Assembly (NCBI RefSeq): GCF_004197395.1
Contig: NZ_SELS01000015.1
Location: 62,001 to 126,000 of the forward strand
DNA length: 64,000 nt
Direction: 5' to 3'
Origin: Paraburkholderia sp. UYCP14C
Lineage (GTDB): Bacteria > Pseudomonadota > Gammaproteobacteria > Burkholderiales > Burkholderiaceae
The translations under genes and the position numbers were made by a program. The notes under the pieces were generated by a model. The model made no database searches. It was not told the DNA's origin and saw only the letters and a program-made list of their open reading frames with translations. The number at the start of each line of letters is the position of its first letter. Positions within the stretch are counted from its first letter, which is position 1. This document shows, one piece after another, positions 27,074 through 39,742 of the stretch.

Positions 27074-27706
27074 ATGAAAAAATTCTTCCTGATTCCTTTG
27101 TTTGCCGCGTTGCTTTCATTCGTCAGCGTCGGCGCATCGGCGCAAACCGTCGACACCAACACACCCGACGCGCTGATCAAGACCGTCACCCAGCAGGTGA
27201 TGGACTCGATTCGCGGCGACAAGTCGATCCAGCAGGGCGACATCACGCGCATCACGGCGCTCGTCAACGAAAAGATCCTGCCGTACACCGATTTCCGCCG
27301 CACCACGCAGCTCGCGATGGGCCGCAACTGGCGCACCGCGACGCCCGAGCAGCAGAACCAGGTGGTCGAGCAGTTCAAGACGCTGCTGATCCGCACGTAC
27401 TCGGGCGCGCTCGCGCAGGTGCGCGACCAGCAGATCCAGTACAAGCCGTTCCGCATGAACGCGGACGATACCGACACGGTGGTGCGCTCGGTCGTGATGA
27501 ACAACGGCCAGCCGATCGAACTCGACTACCGCCTGTACAAGACGCCGCAAGGCTGGCGCGTATATGACATCAACGTGCTTGGCGCGTGGCTGATTCAGGC
27601 ATATCAGCAGCAGTTCAACGAGCAGATCCAGCAGAAGGGCGTGGACGGACTGATCCAGTTCCTCACGCAGCGCAATCAGCAACTCGCCGCGGGCAAGCAG
27701 TCGTGA
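27074..27706 (+). CDS. mlaC: Periplasmic phospholipid carrier
   Basis: 210 residues. Sec signal peptide (cleavage near ASA-QT), then the MlaC/Ttg2D fold: PDALIKTVTQQVMDSI, LPYTDFRRTTQLAMGRNWRTATPEQQNQ, YSGALAQVRDQQIQYKP and VYDINVLGAWLIQAYQQQF. It shuttles lipid between MlaA and MlaD. The stop overlaps the GTG of mlaB (GTGA). A 113-bp gap separates it from mlaA. Confidence 0.95.
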   Translation: MKKFFLIPLFAALLSFVSVGASAQTVDTNTPDALIKTVTQQVMDSIRGDKSIQQGDITRITALVNEKILPYTDFRRTTQLAMGRNWRTATPEQQNQVVEQFKTLLIRTYSGALAQVRDQQIQYKPFRMNADDTDTVVRSVVMNNGQPIELDYRLYKTPQGWRVYDINVLGAWLIQAYQQQFNEQIQQKGVDGLIQFLTQRNQQLAAGKQS

Positions 27707-28023
27707 ACGACGCGCGGAAAACGGTCGCGAGCCGCTTCGACAGCGGTGCGACACTGACCCACGCGAGCGCGAAGGCTGCGCTCGCCGCGGGTCTGCAACG
27801 TATCGCGGCGGGCGCGGGCGGCGTCGATTGCGCGCCGCTCACGCAGTTCGATTCGTCGGCGCTCGCCGTGCTGCTCGCGTGGGTGCGGGCCGCCGCGACG
27901 CGCGGTGCCAGCTTTGAAATCATCAATCTGCCGGCTGGTCTCGCCAGCCTCGCGCAGGCCTACGGCGTCGATACGCTTCTCACTCCCGGCGACCCCAGCA
28001 TGGTTGCGTCAGCGCGACATTGA
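27703..28023 (+). CDS. mlaB: STAS-domain subunit of the Mla complex
   Basis: 106 residues with a GTG start overlapping mlaC. The central segment VDCAPLTQFDSSALAVLLAWVRAA carries the STAS motif (D-S-S-A), followed by FEIINLPAGLASLAQAYGV, as in MlaB/Ttg2E. It binds MlaF and supports complex assembly and ATPase activity. Last gene of mlaFEDACB. Confidence 0.92.
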   Translation: MNDARKTVASRFDSGATLTHASAKAALAAGLQRIAAGAGGVDCAPLTQFDSSALAVLLAWVRAAATRGASFEIINLPAGLASLAQAYGVDTLLTPGDPSMVASARH

Positions 28024-28081
28024 CGCTGCTCTAGCGTCGTCTCCCCCCTTCCGGCCAGGCCGGGGGTGTCAGTTTTTGCCC

Positions 28082-28087
28082 TATAAT
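28082..28087 (+). promoter_or_regulatory. Candidate -10 element upstream of yadG-like gene
   Basis: Perfect TATAAT in the 190-bp gap between mlaB and the ABC-2 ATPase gene, after a GC-rich inverted repeat at about 28043-28065 that may weakly terminate the mla transcript. No good -35 is visible. Confidence 0.45.
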
Positions 28088-28212
28088 CAAACGTTTTTTT
28101 GGGGCGTTGAACTGGCCCCCTAATGGCCCAAGTTCCGTTTCTTCCAGCATTTGCTCGTCCCCAGGCTCCATCGGGGCTACTTCAGGCGCCGCGACGCACG
28201 CGGCCCATAGTC

Positions 28213-29145
28213 ATGTCAGCCATAGAAATTCGTAACGTCAAGAAGCGCTACAAGGACTTGCAGGCGCTCAAGGGCGTCAGCCTCACGGTCGAAGAAGGCG
28301 AGTTCTTCGGACTGCTCGGTCCGAACGGCGCGGGCAAGACGACGCTCATCAGCATACTCGCGGGTCTCGCGCGCGCCGACGAGGGCAGCATCGCGGTGCG
28401 CGGTCACGACGTCGTCGACGATTTCCGCAACGCGCGCCGCGCGCTCGGCGTGGTGCCGCAAGAACTCGTGTTCGATCCGTTCTTCACGGTTCGCGAAACC
28501 TTGCGCATCCAGTCCGGCTACTACGGGCTGCGCAACAACGACGCGTGGATCGACGAGATCATGGCCAATCTCGATCTCACCGAAAAAGCCGATGCCAATA
28601 TGCGCGCGCTGTCGGGTGGCATGAAACGCCGCGTGCTGGTCGCGCAGGCGCTCGTGCACCGTCCGCCGGTGATCGTGCTCGACGAGCCGACCGCGGGCGT
28701 CGACGTCGAATTGCGCCAGACGCTGTGGAAGTTCATCTCGCGCCTGAATCGCGAAGGCCACACGATCGTGCTGACCACGCACTACCTGGAAGAAGCGGAA
28801 TCGCTGTGCGACCGCATCGCGATGCTGCGCCGTGGCGAGGTGGTTGCGCTCGATCGCACCAGCACGCTGCTGCAGCGCTTCGCCGGCATGCAGCTGTTCG
28901 TGCGCTTCGCGCAGGGCGTACTGCCCGCCGAGCTCCGGCCACTCGAAGCGGAAAGCGGCGCGGGCAACGGTAACGGCCGCCAGCATCTGCTGCGTCTGAC
29001 GAGCTACGACGACGTCGAGCGCATCCTCGCGCAATGCCGCGCGGCCGGTTGTACATTCGAAGAAATCGAGGTCCGCAAGGCCGACCTCGAAGACGTATTC
29101 GTTCAGGTGATGAACGGTCCGGAAGTGATCGAGGGGCTCGCATGA
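28213..29145 (+). CDS. yadG: ABC-2 type transporter ATP-binding protein (YadG-like)
   Basis: 310 residues. Walker A GPNGAGKTT, Q-loop VVPQELVFDPFFTVRETL, signature LSGGMKRR, Walker B VIVLDEPTAGVD and H-loop TTHYLEEAE, followed by a C-terminal regulatory extension. The frame opens at 28123, but MSAIEIRNVKKRY at 28213 matches the family start. Translationally coupled (ATGA) to the permease gene. The same ATPase/permease pair sits beside mla genes in other Burkholderiaceae; substrate unknown. Confidence 0.88.
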   Translation: MSAIEIRNVKKRYKDLQALKGVSLTVEEGEFFGLLGPNGAGKTTLISILAGLARADEGSIAVRGHDVVDDFRNARRALGVVPQELVFDPFFTVRETLRIQSGYYGLRNNDAWIDEIMANLDLTEKADANMRALSGGMKRRVLVAQALVHRPPVIVLDEPTAGVDVELRQTLWKFISRLNREGHTIVLTTHYLEEAESLCDRIAMLRRGEVVALDRTSTLLQRFAGMQLFVRFAQGVLPAELRPLEAESGAGNGNGRQHLLRLTSYDDVERILAQCRAAGCTFEEIEVRKADLEDVFVQVMNGPEVIEGLA

Positions 29146-29906
29146 GCGGCTACAGTGGTTTCAGCACGCTGTTTTATAAAGAACTGCTGCGTTTCTGGAA
29201 GGTGTCGTTCCAGACCGTGCTCGCGCCGGTCATCACCGCGCTGCTTTACCTGACCATCTTCGGCCACGCGCTGCGCGGCCACGTGCAGGTCTATCCGGGC
29301 GTCGAATACACGAGCTTCCTGATTCCGGGCCTCGTGATGATGAGCGTGCTGCAGAACGCGTTCGCGAATAGCTCTTCGTCGCTGATTCAATCGAAGATCA
29401 CCGGCAACCTCGTGTTCGTGCTGCTGCCGCCGCTGTCGCACTACGAGATGTTCGCGGCCTACGTGCTCGCGGCCGTGGCGCGCGGGCTGTGTGTCGGCTT
29501 CGGCGTGTTCATCGTGACGATCTGGTTCGTGCCGCTCGCCTTCACCGCGCCGCTCTACATCATCTTGTTCGCGATGTTCGGTGCGGCGATCCTCGGCACG
29601 CTCGGTCTGATCGCCGGCATCTGGGCCGAGAAATTCGACCAGCTCGCCGCGTTCCAGAACTTCCTGATCATGCCGCTCACGTTCCTGTCGGGCGTGTTCT
29701 ACTCGACGCATACGCTGCCGCCCGTGTGGCGCGAAGTATCGCGGGTCAATCCGTTTTTCTACATGATCGACGGCTTTCGCTATGGCTTTTTCGGCGTGTC
29801 GGATATCGACCCGCTCGTGAGCCTCGCGATCGTCGCCGGTTTCTTCGTGGTGCTGGCCGCCGTGGCGATGCGCATGCTCGCCACCGGCTACAAGCTGCGC
29901 CACTGA
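29142..29906 (+). CDS. yadH: ABC-2 type transporter permease (YadH-like)
   Basis: 254 residues with six predicted membrane helices. ABC-2 signatures: FYKELLRFWKVSFQTVLAPV, LIPGLVMMSVLQNAFANSSSSLIQSKI and the C-terminal PLTFLSGVFYSTHTLPP. Overlaps the ATPase gene by 4 bp; the BolA-family gene follows 15 bp later. Confidence 0.9.
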   Translation: MSGYSGFSTLFYKELLRFWKVSFQTVLAPVITALLYLTIFGHALRGHVQVYPGVEYTSFLIPGLVMMSVLQNAFANSSSSLIQSKITGNLVFVLLPPLSHYEMFAAYVLAAVARGLCVGFGVFIVTIWFVPLAFTAPLYIILFAMFGAAILGTLGLIAGIWAEKFDQLAAFQNFLIMPLTFLSGVFYSTHTLPPVWREVSRVNPFFYMIDGFRYGFFGVSDIDPLVSLAIVAGFFVVLAAVAMRMLATGYKLRH

Positions 29907-29921
29907 CGAGGAGCTTCTCTG

Positions 29922-30161
29922 ATGTTGCCGACTCCCGAACAGGTCAAACAGTACATAGCGGCTGGACTCGCGTGCGAGCATCTCGAAGTCGAAGGCGACG
30001 GTCAGCATTTCTTTGCGACGATCGTCTCGCCGAACTTCGAAGGCAAGCGCCTGATCCAGCGTCACCAACTCGTGTATGCGGCGCTCGGCGACCGCATGCG
30101 CGAAGAAATCCACGCGCTCAGCATGAAGACGCTGACGCCCGCCGAATGGCAGAACGCGTAA
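29922..30161 (+). CDS. ibaG: BolA-family protein (IbaG/YrbA)
   Basis: 79 residues. Compact BolA fold with LEVEGDGQHFFATIVSPNFEGKRLIQRHQLVY and HALSMKTLTPAEW. Such proteins pair with monothiol glutaredoxins in Fe-S handling. Its place between the mla/ABC genes and murA is the same as in E. coli (mlaB-ibaG-murA). GAGGAG lies upstream of the ATG. Confidence 0.93.
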   Translation: MLPTPEQVKQYIAAGLACEHLEVEGDGQHFFATIVSPNFEGKRLIQRHQLVYAALGDRMREEIHALSMKTLTPAEWQNA

Positions 30162-32233
<2,072 letters not shown>

Positions 32234-32291
32234 CTGACGATGGCGATGTGACGTCGCTCTGATAGCGCGCCTTACCGAAACGGATACCTGT

Positions 32292-33623
32292 ATGTCTACC
32301 AAGATTCGCAAACTCGATTCCACCGCTCGCGACTTTCACAAGTCGCTGCATGCGGTGCTCGCGTTCGAGGCGAGCGAAGACGAAGCCATCGAGCGCGCGG
32401 TCGCGCAGATTCTGAACGACGTGAAGGTACGCGGCGACGAGGCGGTGCTCGAGTACACGAAGCGCTTCGATCGCATCGATGCGAAAAGCGTGGCCGCGCT
32501 CGAGCTGCCGATGTCGGAGCTCGAAGCGGCGCTCGAAAGTCTCGAGCCGAAGCGGCGCGCTTCGCTCGAAGCGGCGGCGGCGCGCGTGCGCGGCTATCAC
32601 GAGAAGCAGAAGATCGAGTGCGGCAGCCATAGCTGGCAATACACCGAAGCCGACGGCACGGTGCTCGGTCAGAAGGTCACGCCGCTCGATCGCGCAGGGA
32701 TCTACGTGCCGGGCGGCAAGGCCGCGTATCCGTCGTCAGTGCTGATGAATGCGATCCCGGCGCGGGTGGCCGGCGTACGTGAAATCGTGATGGTCGTGCC
32801 GACGCCGGACGGTGTGAAGAATCCGCTCGTGCTCGCGGCGGCTCTGCTGGGCGGTGTCGATCGCGTGTTCACGATCGGCGGCGCGCAAGCGGTGGGCGCG
32901 CTCGCGTACGGCACGCAGACCGTGCCCGCGGTCGACAAGATCTGCGGCCCCGGCAATGCGTACGTCGCGTCGGCGAAGCGTCGCGTGTTCGGCACGGTCG
33001 GCATCGACATGATCGCCGGGCCGTCGGAAATCCTCGTGCTGTGCGATGGCACGACCGATCCGCGCTGGGTCGCGATGGACCTGTTCTCGCAGGCCGAGCA
33101 CGACGAGCTCGCGCAGTCGATCCTGCTGTGCCCGGACGACGCGTTCATCGCGCGCGTGCAGGAAGCGATCGACGAACTGCTGCCCACGATGCCGCGCCAG
33201 GACGTGATTCGTACGTCGCTCGAAAACCGCGGTGCGCTGATCAAGGTGCGCGACATGGCGGAAGCCTGCGCGATCGCCAACGACATCGCGCCGGAGCACC
33301 TCGAAATTTCGGCGCTGGAGCCGCATCAGTGGGCGCAGCAGATCCGTCATGCGGGCGCGATCTTCCTCGGCCGCTACACGAGCGAAAGCCTCGGCGACTA
33401 CTGCGCGGGCCCGAACCACGTGCTGCCGACGTCGCGTACCGCACGGTTTTCGTCGCCGCTCGGCGTCTATGATTTCTTCAAGCGTTCGAGCCTGATCGAG
33501 GTCAGCGCGGAAGGTGCGCAGACGCTCGGCGAGATCGCTGCTGAACTCGCATATGGCGAAGGTCTGCAAGCGCATGCACGCAGCGCCGAATACCGGATGC
33601 GGCAGAACAACGAACGCGGCTGA
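32292..33623 (+). CDS. hisD: Histidinol dehydrogenase
   Basis: 443 residues. Zinc enzyme catalysing the last two steps to histidine. [68 protein letters not shown] and [21 protein letters not shown] are all in place, including the Zn-ligand residues Q, H, D and H. 58 bp after hisG. Confidence 0.97.
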   Translation: MSTKIRKLDSTARDFHKSLHAVLAFEASEDEAIERAVAQILNDVKVRGDEAVLEYTKRFDRIDAKSVAALELPMSELEAALESLEPKRRASLEAAAARVRGYHEKQKIECGSHSWQYTEADGTVLGQKVTPLDRAGIYVPGGKAAYPSSVLMNAIPARVAGVREIVMVVPTPDGVKNPLVLAAALLGGVDRVFTIGGAQAVGALAYGTQTVPAVDKICGPGNAYVASAKRRVFGTVGIDMIAGPSEILVLCDGTTDPRWVAMDLFSQAEHDELAQSILLCPDDAFIARVQEAIDELLPTMPRQDVIRTSLENRGALIKVRDMAEACAIANDIAPEHLEISALEPHQWAQQIRHAGAIFLGRYTSESLGDYCAGPNHVLPTSRTARFSSPLGVYDFFKRSSLIEVSAEGAQTLGEIAAELAYGEGLQAHARSAEYRMRQNNERG

Positions 33624-33858
33624 GGCAGACTGCCGATCACGCGGGCGCGCGGCGGAACTCAAGCGGGCATGAGCGGGAGCAGGAGAAGCGGCGAGGGCGG
33701 AACCCGCCGCATCAACCTCCATATTTTCCTGCTGCCACCCGCGCGAGCGACGGATCGAGCCCACCCGGCCCGTTCAATAACGACCACAGAGACCAACCCG
33801 AGCGCCCTGCGCCGACGACGCCGATCCGGCGTTTTTCGCACGGCTGTGCCCCGAAGCT

Positions 33859-34929
33859 ATGACGACACCTCAAGACATCATCCGCAGCGACGTGCTCGCA
33901 ATGACGAGCTATCCGGTTCCGGACGCCACCGGCTTCATCAAGCTCGACGCGATGGAAAACCCGTTTCCGCTGCCGCCGGAACTCGCCGCGCATCTTGGCG
34001 AACGTCTCGCCGGCGTCGCGCTGAACCGTTATCCGGCGCCGCGCCCCGAGCAGTTGATCGAGCGCATCCGTCACGTGATGGGCGTGCCGGCGGGGTGCGA
34101 CGTGCTGCTCGGCAATGGCTCGGATGAAATCATCAGCATCATGTCGGTCGCGTGCGCGAAGCCGGGCGCGAAGGTGCTCGCGCCGGTGCCGGGCTTCGTC
34201 ATGTATCAGATGTCGGCGAAGCTGGCGCATCTCGAATTCGTCGGCGTGCCGCTCAAAGCCGACTTCACGCTCGACACCGACGCGATGCTCGCGGCGATCG
34301 CCGAGCATGAACCGGCGATCATCTATCTCGCGTATCCGAACAACCCAACCGGCACGCTGTTCGATGACGCCGAAATCGAGCGCATCATCGCCGCGGCGGG
34401 CAAGAGCCTCGTCGTGATCGACGAGGCGTATCAGCCGTTCGCGCAGAAGAGCTGGCTGCCGCGCGCCGACCAGTTCGACAACGTCGTCGTGATGCGCACG
34501 GTGTCGAAGCTGGGCCTCGCCGGCATCCGCCTCGGTTACCTGGTCGGCAAGCCCGCGTGGCTGACCGAGTTCGACAAGGTGCGTCCGCCGTACAACACCA
34601 ACGTGTTGACCCAGGCCGCCGCCGATTTCCTGCTCGACCATATCGGCGTGCTCGACGCGCAAGCCGCGCAATTACGCGACGAACGCGAGAAACTCGCGCA
34701 GGCGGTGGCCGCGCTGCCGGGCGCCGAAGTGTTCGCTAGCGCGGGCAATTTCCTGCTGGTGCGGGTGCCCGATGCGTCGGTGATGTTCGAAACCCTGCTA
34801 ACGGCGCGGATTCTGATCAAAAACGTGAGTAAAATGCATCCATTGCTCGCCAATTGCGTGCGTTTGACCGTCGGTTCGCCGAACGAGAACGCCCAGTTGC
34901 TCGCCGGCCTTAAACTCGTGTTGCGGTAA
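33859..34929 (+). CDS. hisC: Histidinol-phosphate aminotransferase
   Basis: 356 residues, PLP fold type [41 protein letters not shown] and the PLP-Lys region [16 protein letters not shown]. The N-terminus [15 protein letters not shown] is typical. The 235-bp gap after hisD has no gene. Confidence 0.96.
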   Translation: MTTPQDIIRSDVLAMTSYPVPDATGFIKLDAMENPFPLPPELAAHLGERLAGVALNRYPAPRPEQLIERIRHVMGVPAGCDVLLGNGSDEIISIMSVACAKPGAKVLAPVPGFVMYQMSAKLAHLEFVGVPLKADFTLDTDAMLAAIAEHEPAIIYLAYPNNPTGTLFDDAEIERIIAAAGKSLVVIDEAYQPFAQKSWLPRADQFDNVVVMRTVSKLGLAGIRLGYLVGKPAWLTEFDKVRPPYNTNVLTQAAADFLLDHIGVLDAQAAQLRDEREKLAQAVAALPGAEVFASAGNFLLVRVPDASVMFETLLTARILIKNVSKMHPLLANCVRLTVGSPNENAQLLAGLKLVLR

Positions 34930-35018
34930 CCCGCCGCATTGAACGGCTGCCCTGCGCAGCCAGCCAGTTTGCCCACCCCACATTACTAGCGCTTTTAAGC
35001 CAGATTCGAGGAATTGCC

Positions 35019-35606
35019 ATGCGCCTTGCGGAAGTCGTTCGCAACACCAGCGAAACGCAGATCCGTGTGAAGATCAACCTGGACGGCACCGGCCAGCAGA
35101 AACTGGCCACCGGTGTGCCGTTCCTGGACCACATGCTCGACCAGATCGCCCGCCACGGGCTGTTCGACCTCGAGATCGAAGCGCATGGCGACCTGCACAT
35201 CGACGATCACCACACGGTCGAAGACACCGGCATCACGCTCGGCCAGGCCGTCGCGAAGGCGATCGGCGATCGCAAGGGCATCCGCCGCTACGGTCATTCG
35301 TACGTGCCGCTCGACGAAGCGCTGTCGCGCGTCGTGATCGATTTTTCCGGCCGTCCGGGCCTCGAATTCCACGTGCCGTTCACGCGCGCGCGCATCGGCA
35401 CGTTCGACGTCGACCTGTCGATCGAATTCTTCCGCGGCTTCGTGAACCATGCCGGCGTGACGCTGCACATCGACAACCTGCGCGGCATCAACGCTCACCA
35501 CCAGCTCGAAACGGTGTTCAAGGCGTTCGGGCGCGCGCTGCGCATGGCCGTCGAGCTCGATGAGCGCGCGGCCGGACAGATTCCGTCGACCAAGGGCAGC
35601 CTCTGA
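35019..35606 (+). CDS. hisB: Imidazoleglycerol-phosphate dehydratase
   Basis: 195 residues, monofunctional HisB without the phosphatase domain. [49 protein letters not shown] and [20 protein letters not shown] supply the Mn-binding His and Glu residues. The ATG follows GAGGAATTGCC. 161 bp separate it from hisH with no ORF of note; related genomes often have a marC-type gene there. Confidence 0.97.
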   Translation: MRLAEVVRNTSETQIRVKINLDGTGQQKLATGVPFLDHMLDQIARHGLFDLEIEAHGDLHIDDHHTVEDTGITLGQAVAKAIGDRKGIRRYGHSYVPLDEALSRVVIDFSGRPGLEFHVPFTRARIGTFDVDLSIEFFRGFVNHAGVTLHIDNLRGINAHHQLETVFKAFGRALRMAVELDERAAGQIPSTKGSL

Positions 35607-35767
35607 CCTAACGGCCATAGCAGGCTTTAATACGGGTTTCACCGCCTCCAACGTCTTCAGGCCACTCACCTTCAAGCGATTCATCGGGCAGCACCGCATT
35701 TGCCGGCACGTCGTTCGACGCCGCGCGGCGACATCGATGGATCGAGGGCAGAGCGGCCAAACTTGAA

Positions 35768-36409
35768 ATGAAAACTTCGATAGCGATTGTGGATTACGGA
35801 ATGGGCAACCTGCGCTCGGTTGCCCAGGCACTGCGCAAAGCGGCTCCGGAAGCGGACGTGGCGATCGTCGATCGTCCGGAAGCGATCCGCGCGGCCGACC
35901 GCGTGGTGCTGCCGGGCCAGGGTGCGATGCCCGACTGCATGCGCAGTCTTGGCGCGTCCGGATTGCAGGAAGCGGTCGTCGAGGCGTCGCGCAGCAAGCC
36001 GCTGATGGGCGTGTGCGTCGGCGAGCAGATGCTGTTCGACTGGAGCGCCGAGGGCGACACGCCAGGTCTTGGTCTGTTGCCCGGCAAGGTGGTGCGCTTC
36101 GAGCTCGAAGGCCAGGTGCAGGACGACGGCTCGCGCTTCAAGGTCCCGCAGATGGGCTGGAACCGCGTGCGTCAGGCGCAGCCGCATCCGCTGTGGGATG
36201 GCGTCGCCGACAACGCATTCTTCTACTTCGTGCATAGCTACTACGTGGTGCCGGACAACCCGGCGCATACGGCGGGCGAGACGGTCTACGGCGTGCCCTT
36301 TACCTCGGCGGTAGCGCGGGATAACATCTTCGCCACCCAGTTCCACCCTGAAAAGAGTGCCGAGGCGGGTTTGCGCGTTTACCGCAACTTCGTGCACTGG
36401 AACCCGTGA
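35768..36409 (+). CDS. hisH: Imidazole glycerol phosphate synthase, glutaminase subunit
   Basis: 213 residues, class-I glutamine amidotransferase. [12 protein letters not shown], nucleophile Cys in [11 protein letters not shown], and the catalytic His/Glu in [14 protein letters not shown]. It feeds ammonia to HisF. Confidence 0.97.
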   Translation: MKTSIAIVDYGMGNLRSVAQALRKAAPEADVAIVDRPEAIRAADRVVLPGQGAMPDCMRSLGASGLQEAVVEASRSKPLMGVCVGEQMLFDWSAEGDTPGLGLLPGKVVRFELEGQVQDDGSRFKVPQMGWNRVRQAQPHPLWDGVADNAFFYFVHSYYVVPDNPAHTAGETVYGVPFTSAVARDNIFATQFHPEKSAEAGLRVYRNFVHWNP

Positions 36410-36587
36410 ACGCCTTTCATCCCGTTGCCGCGCGTGCGTCGCGCGGTGCCGCGGTCCCGCATCCGACCGGCGCTCCACTGGAGCGCCGAACGAGTTGTAC
36501 TAAACTAGCGAGACGGTATTGCGGCGGGCTCACTCGCCAGCCGCTGCCGCCGACCTTCAATCCACTCCCAGATAACACCCGATTGCT

Positions 36588-37340
36588 ATGCTGCTGATTC
36601 CCGCCATCGACCTGAAAGACGGTCAGTGTGTACGCCTCAAACAAGGCGATATGGACCAGGCGACGATTTTCTCCGAGGAACCGGCGGCAATGGCCCGACA
36701 TTGGGTCGACCGCGGCGCGCGTCGTCTGCATCTCGTCGATCTGAATGGCGCGTTCGCCGGCAAGCCGAGGAACGGCGACGCGATCCGGGCGATCCTCGAT
36801 GAAGTGGGCGGTGAAATCCCGGTTCAGCTCGGCGGTGGCATTCGCGACCTGAACACGATCGAGCGCTATCTGGACGACGGTTTGTCGTACGTGATCATCG
36901 GCACGGCGGCGGTGAAGAACCCCGGTTTCCTGCAGGACGCGTGCACCGCGTTCGGCGGCCACATCATCGTCGGTCTCGACGCGAAAGACGGCAAGGTCGC
37001 GACCGACGGCTGGAGCAAGCTGACCGGTCATGAAGTGGCCGACCTCGCGCGCAAGTTCGAGGACTACGGCTGCGAGTCGATCATCTACACCGACATCGGC
37101 CGCGACGGCATGCTGCAGGGTATCAACATCGAAGCGACGGTGCGCCTCGCGCGCGCGGTCAAGATTCCGGTGATCGCGAGCGGCGGACTGTCGAACCTCG
37201 CGGACATCGAATCGCTGTGCGAAGTCGAAGGCGAGGGCATCGAAGGCGTGATCTGCGGTCGCGCGATCTATTCGGGCGACCTCGACTTCGCGGCCGCGCA
37301 GACGCTCGCGGACAAGCTGCGCGAAGCGGACGACGCTTAA
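36588..37340 (+). CDS. hisA: ProFAR isomerase
   Basis: 250 residues, (beta-alpha)8 barrel. [18 protein letters not shown] (catalytic Asp), [27 protein letters not shown] and [10 protein letters not shown]. The gaps before (178 bp) and after (245 bp) hold no gene I can support. Confidence 0.97.
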   Translation: MLLIPAIDLKDGQCVRLKQGDMDQATIFSEEPAAMARHWVDRGARRLHLVDLNGAFAGKPRNGDAIRAILDEVGGEIPVQLGGGIRDLNTIERYLDDGLSYVIIGTAAVKNPGFLQDACTAFGGHIIVGLDAKDGKVATDGWSKLTGHEVADLARKFEDYGCESIIYTDIGRDGMLQGINIEATVRLARAVKIPVIASGGLSNLADIESLCEVEGEGIEGVICGRAIYSGDLDFAAAQTLADKLREADDA

Positions 37341-37585
37341 GGCGCGGCATCGGCTGCGCTTGCTGGGAGGATGCGTTGCGCGCCGGCGTGGCGCTCACCT
37401 CGGCTTGCGACATTCGCTCGACCGAGGCTGGCCGGTAGCGCGCGTCGCACGATCACGCAACCGGAACCTCGTCAGCTTGCGGCCAGTACACCACTCGCGG
37501 CGCGATGCAACCGCTCGCGCCGGCACCGTGCCGCTTGCCTGCAAGCGAGCGGCCTCATCAGCGGCATTGGCAGAATTGCACGATC

Positions 37586-38359
37586 ATGGCTCTAGCTAAA
37601 CGCATCATCCCCTGTCTCGACGTCACCGCGGGCCGCGTGGTCAAGGGCGTCAACTTCGTCGAACTGCGCGACGCGGGCGACCCGGTCGAAATCGCGCGCC
37701 GCTACGACGATCAGGGCGCCGACGAACTGACGTTCCTCGACATCACCGCGACCTCGGATCAGCGCGACCTGATCCTGCCGATCATCGAGGCGGTCGCCTC
37801 GCAGGTGTTCATTCCGCTGACGGTCGGCGGCGGCGTGCGCGCGGTCGAAGACGTGCGGCGCCTGCTGAACGCGGGCGCCGACAAGATCAGCATGAACTCG
37901 TCGGCGGTCGCCAATCCGCAGCTCGTGAAGGATGCGACCGACAAATACGGCTCGCAATGCATCGTCGTCGCGATCGACGCGAAGCGCGTGTCGGCCGACG
38001 GCGAGACGCCGCGCTGGGAGGTGTTCACGCACGGCGGCCGCAAAGCCACCGGCCTCGATGCGGTCGAATGGGCGCGCAAGATGGCCGAGCTCGGCGCCGG
38101 CGAAATCCTGCTCACCAGCATGGATCGCGACGGCACCAAGAGCGGCTTCGATCTCGCGCTGACGCGCGCAGTGTCGGACGCGGTGCCGGTGTCGGTGATC
38201 GCCTCGGGCGGCGTCGGCAATCTGCAGCATCTCGCCGACGGTATCAAGAGCGGTCACGCCGACGCGGTGCTCGCCGCGAGCATCTTCCACTATGGCGAAC
38301 ACACGGTCGGCGAAGCCAAGCGCTTCATGGCCGATCAGGGTATTTCGGTGAGGTTGTGA
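37586..38359 (+). CDS. hisF: Imidazole glycerol phosphate synthase, cyclase subunit
   Basis: 257 residues, (beta-alpha)8 barrel paralogous to His[19 protein letters not shown] (catalytic Asp), [47 protein letters not shown] and [11 protein letters not shown]. The frame opens at 37505, but [12 protein letters not shown] at 37586 is the family start. 1 bp before the hisI start. Confidence 0.97.
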   Translation: MALAKRIIPCLDVTAGRVVKGVNFVELRDAGDPVEIARRYDDQGADELTFLDITATSDQRDLILPIIEAVASQVFIPLTVGGGVRAVEDVRRLLNAGADKISMNSSAVANPQLVKDATDKYGSQCIVVAIDAKRVSADGETPRWEVFTHGGRKATGLDAVEWARKMAELGAGEILLTSMDRDGTKSGFDLALTRAVSDAVPVSVIASGGVGNLQHLADGIKSGHADAVLAASIFHYGEHTVGEAKRFMADQGISVRL

Positions 38360-38360
38360 C

Positions 38361-38771
38361 GTGACGAATCCCTCGGCAGTGAACTGGCTAGACAAGGTCA
38401 AATGGGACGCGAACGGCCTCGTGCCGGTGATCGCGCAGGAAGCGTCGACGAACGACGTGCTGATGTTCGCGTGGATGAACCGCGAGGCCTTGGCGAAGAC
38501 CGTCGAGACCGGCCGCGCGGTGTATTTCTCGCGCTCGCGCCAGCGCCTGTGGTTCAAGGGCGAGGAATCGGGCCACGTGCAGCACGTGCATGAAATGCGA
38601 CTCGATTGCGACGAAGACGTCGTGCTGCTGAAAGTCGAGCAGGTGTCGGGCATCGCCTGCCACACCGGCCGCCACTCGTGCTTTTTCCAGAAATTCGAAG
38701 GCTCGGTGGACGACGGCGACTGGCAGGCCGTCGATCCCGTGCTGAAAGACCCCGAACACATCTACAAATGA
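38361..38771 (+). CDS. hisI: Phosphoribosyl-AMP cyclohydrolase
   Basis: 136 residues with a GTG start. [36 protein letters not shown] and the Zn/Mg site [12 protein letters not shown] with [10 protein letters not shown]. Separate from hisE, unlike the enterobacterial fusion. The stop overlaps hisE (ATGA). Confidence 0.96.
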   Translation: MTNPSAVNWLDKVKWDANGLVPVIAQEASTNDVLMFAWMNREALAKTVETGRAVYFSRSRQRLWFKGEESGHVQHVHEMRLDCDEDVVLLKVEQVSGIACHTGRHSCFFQKFEGSVDDGDWQAVDPVLKDPEHIYK

Positions 38772-39163
38772 CGCAATCCACGCAAAACCCGTCGTCCATC
38801 GAGGCTTCCACGCTCGATACGCTGTTGCGCCTCGCGGCGGTGATCGATAGCCGCAAGGGCGGCGATCCGGACCTCTCGTACGTATCGCGCCTGTTCCACA
38901 AGGGCGACGACGCGGTCCTGAAGAAGATCGGCGAAGAAGCCACCGAAGTCGTGCTGGCCGCCAAGGACGTGCGCCAGGGCGGCGCGCCGAAGGCGCTGGT
39001 CGGCGAGGTCGCGGACCTGTGGTTCCACTGCCTCGTGATGCTGTCCCATTTCGATCTGAGCCCCGCTGAAGTGATCGCCGAACTCGAGCGTCGCGAAGGC
39101 CTGTCGGGCATCGAGGAAAAGGCGCTGCGCAAGAGCCGCGAGCGCGAGGAAAACGGCGACTGA
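38768..39163 (+). CDS. hisE: Phosphoribosyl-ATP pyrophosphatase
   Basis: 131 residues, MazG-like all-alpha fold. [30 protein letters not shown] with the metal-binding E-E-x-x-E pattern, then [23 protein letters not shown]. Last his gene of the run; ATG overlaps the hisI stop. Confidence 0.96.
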   Translation: MTQSTQNPSSIEASTLDTLLRLAAVIDSRKGGDPDLSYVSRLFHKGDDAVLKKIGEEATEVVLAAKDVRQGGAPKALVGEVADLWFHCLVMLSHFDLSPAEVIAELERREGLSGIEEKALRKSREREENGD

Positions 39164-39171
39164 GCAGCTGG

Positions 39172-39194
39172 AGCGGAAACCCGGCGTTTCCGCT
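39172..39194 (+). terminator. Stem-loop after hisE
   Basis: AGCGGAAAC (39172-39180) pairs with GTTTCCGCT (39186-39194) around a 5-nt loop. No clean U-tract follows, so it may be a weak terminator or a 3'-end stabiliser of the his transcript. Confidence 0.45.
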
Positions 39195-39253
39195 TGAAGT
39201 CGCGCGCGTCGGCACCTAAATAGCGGTAACCTCACCTTCGGGAGGACGCAAGC

Positions 39254-39649
39254 ATGGAACAGCCGCAAGGAAGCTATCCGCCGCCGGTCTACCGCCACGC
39301 GATGGAGCCTGAACGCGAGCGCAGCCTGCGCACGCTCACGCACGTGCTGTACGCGCTGTATGCGGTTCACTGGCTGACCGGCGGGCTCACCATTCTGGTC
39401 GCGATCATCATCAACTACATCAAGCGGGCGGACGTGGCCGGCACGCCGTACGAAGCGCACTTCGAATGGCAGATCCGCACGTTCTGGCTGGGCCTCGTCG
39501 GGTACGCGATCGGCGCGTTGCTGTTGCTCGTCGTGATCGGCATTCCGGTGCTGTGGGCCGTCAGCATATGGATGTTGTACCGTATTATCAAAGGCTGGCT
39601 GTATCTGTACGATAACAAGCCGTTCGCGAATCCGGCCAGTTGGGTCTGA
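39254..39649 (+). CDS. Small membrane protein, DUF4870-like
   Basis: 131 residues with three hydrophobic helices (about residues 38-57, 77-96, 98-114). A cytoplasmic Pro-rich N-terminus precedes RTLTHVLYALYAVHWLTGG; HFEWQIRTFW and YRIIKGWLYLYDNKPFANP close the protein, as in DUF4870/Tic20-like small membrane proteins. GGGAGGA lies upstream of the ATG. Conserved downstream of hisE in related genomes as I remember it; function unknown. Confidence 0.75.
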   Translation: MEQPQGSYPPPVYRHAMEPERERSLRTLTHVLYALYAVHWLTGGLTILVAIIINYIKRADVAGTPYEAHFEWQIRTFWLGLVGYAIGALLLLVVIGIPVLWAVSIWMLYRIIKGWLYLYDNKPFANPASWV

Positions 39650-39742
39650 ACGCCAGCCGGTCCGGATGGGCGGGCCGGCTTTCGGGTCGAACTTCGGCGC
39701 ATGCGGATTCGCTCGCCTAAGTCATACCGCGTCAGGAATACG

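Noticed and set aside
28043-28080. Intrinsic terminator after mlaB
   Set aside because: The GC-rich inverted repeat is imperfect and the T-run comes several bases late. Mentioned under the promoter entry but not called.
35607-35767. Remnant of a marC-type gene between hisB and hisH
   Set aside because: Only 161 bp, and I found no stretch that translates to a MarC-like helix in any frame.
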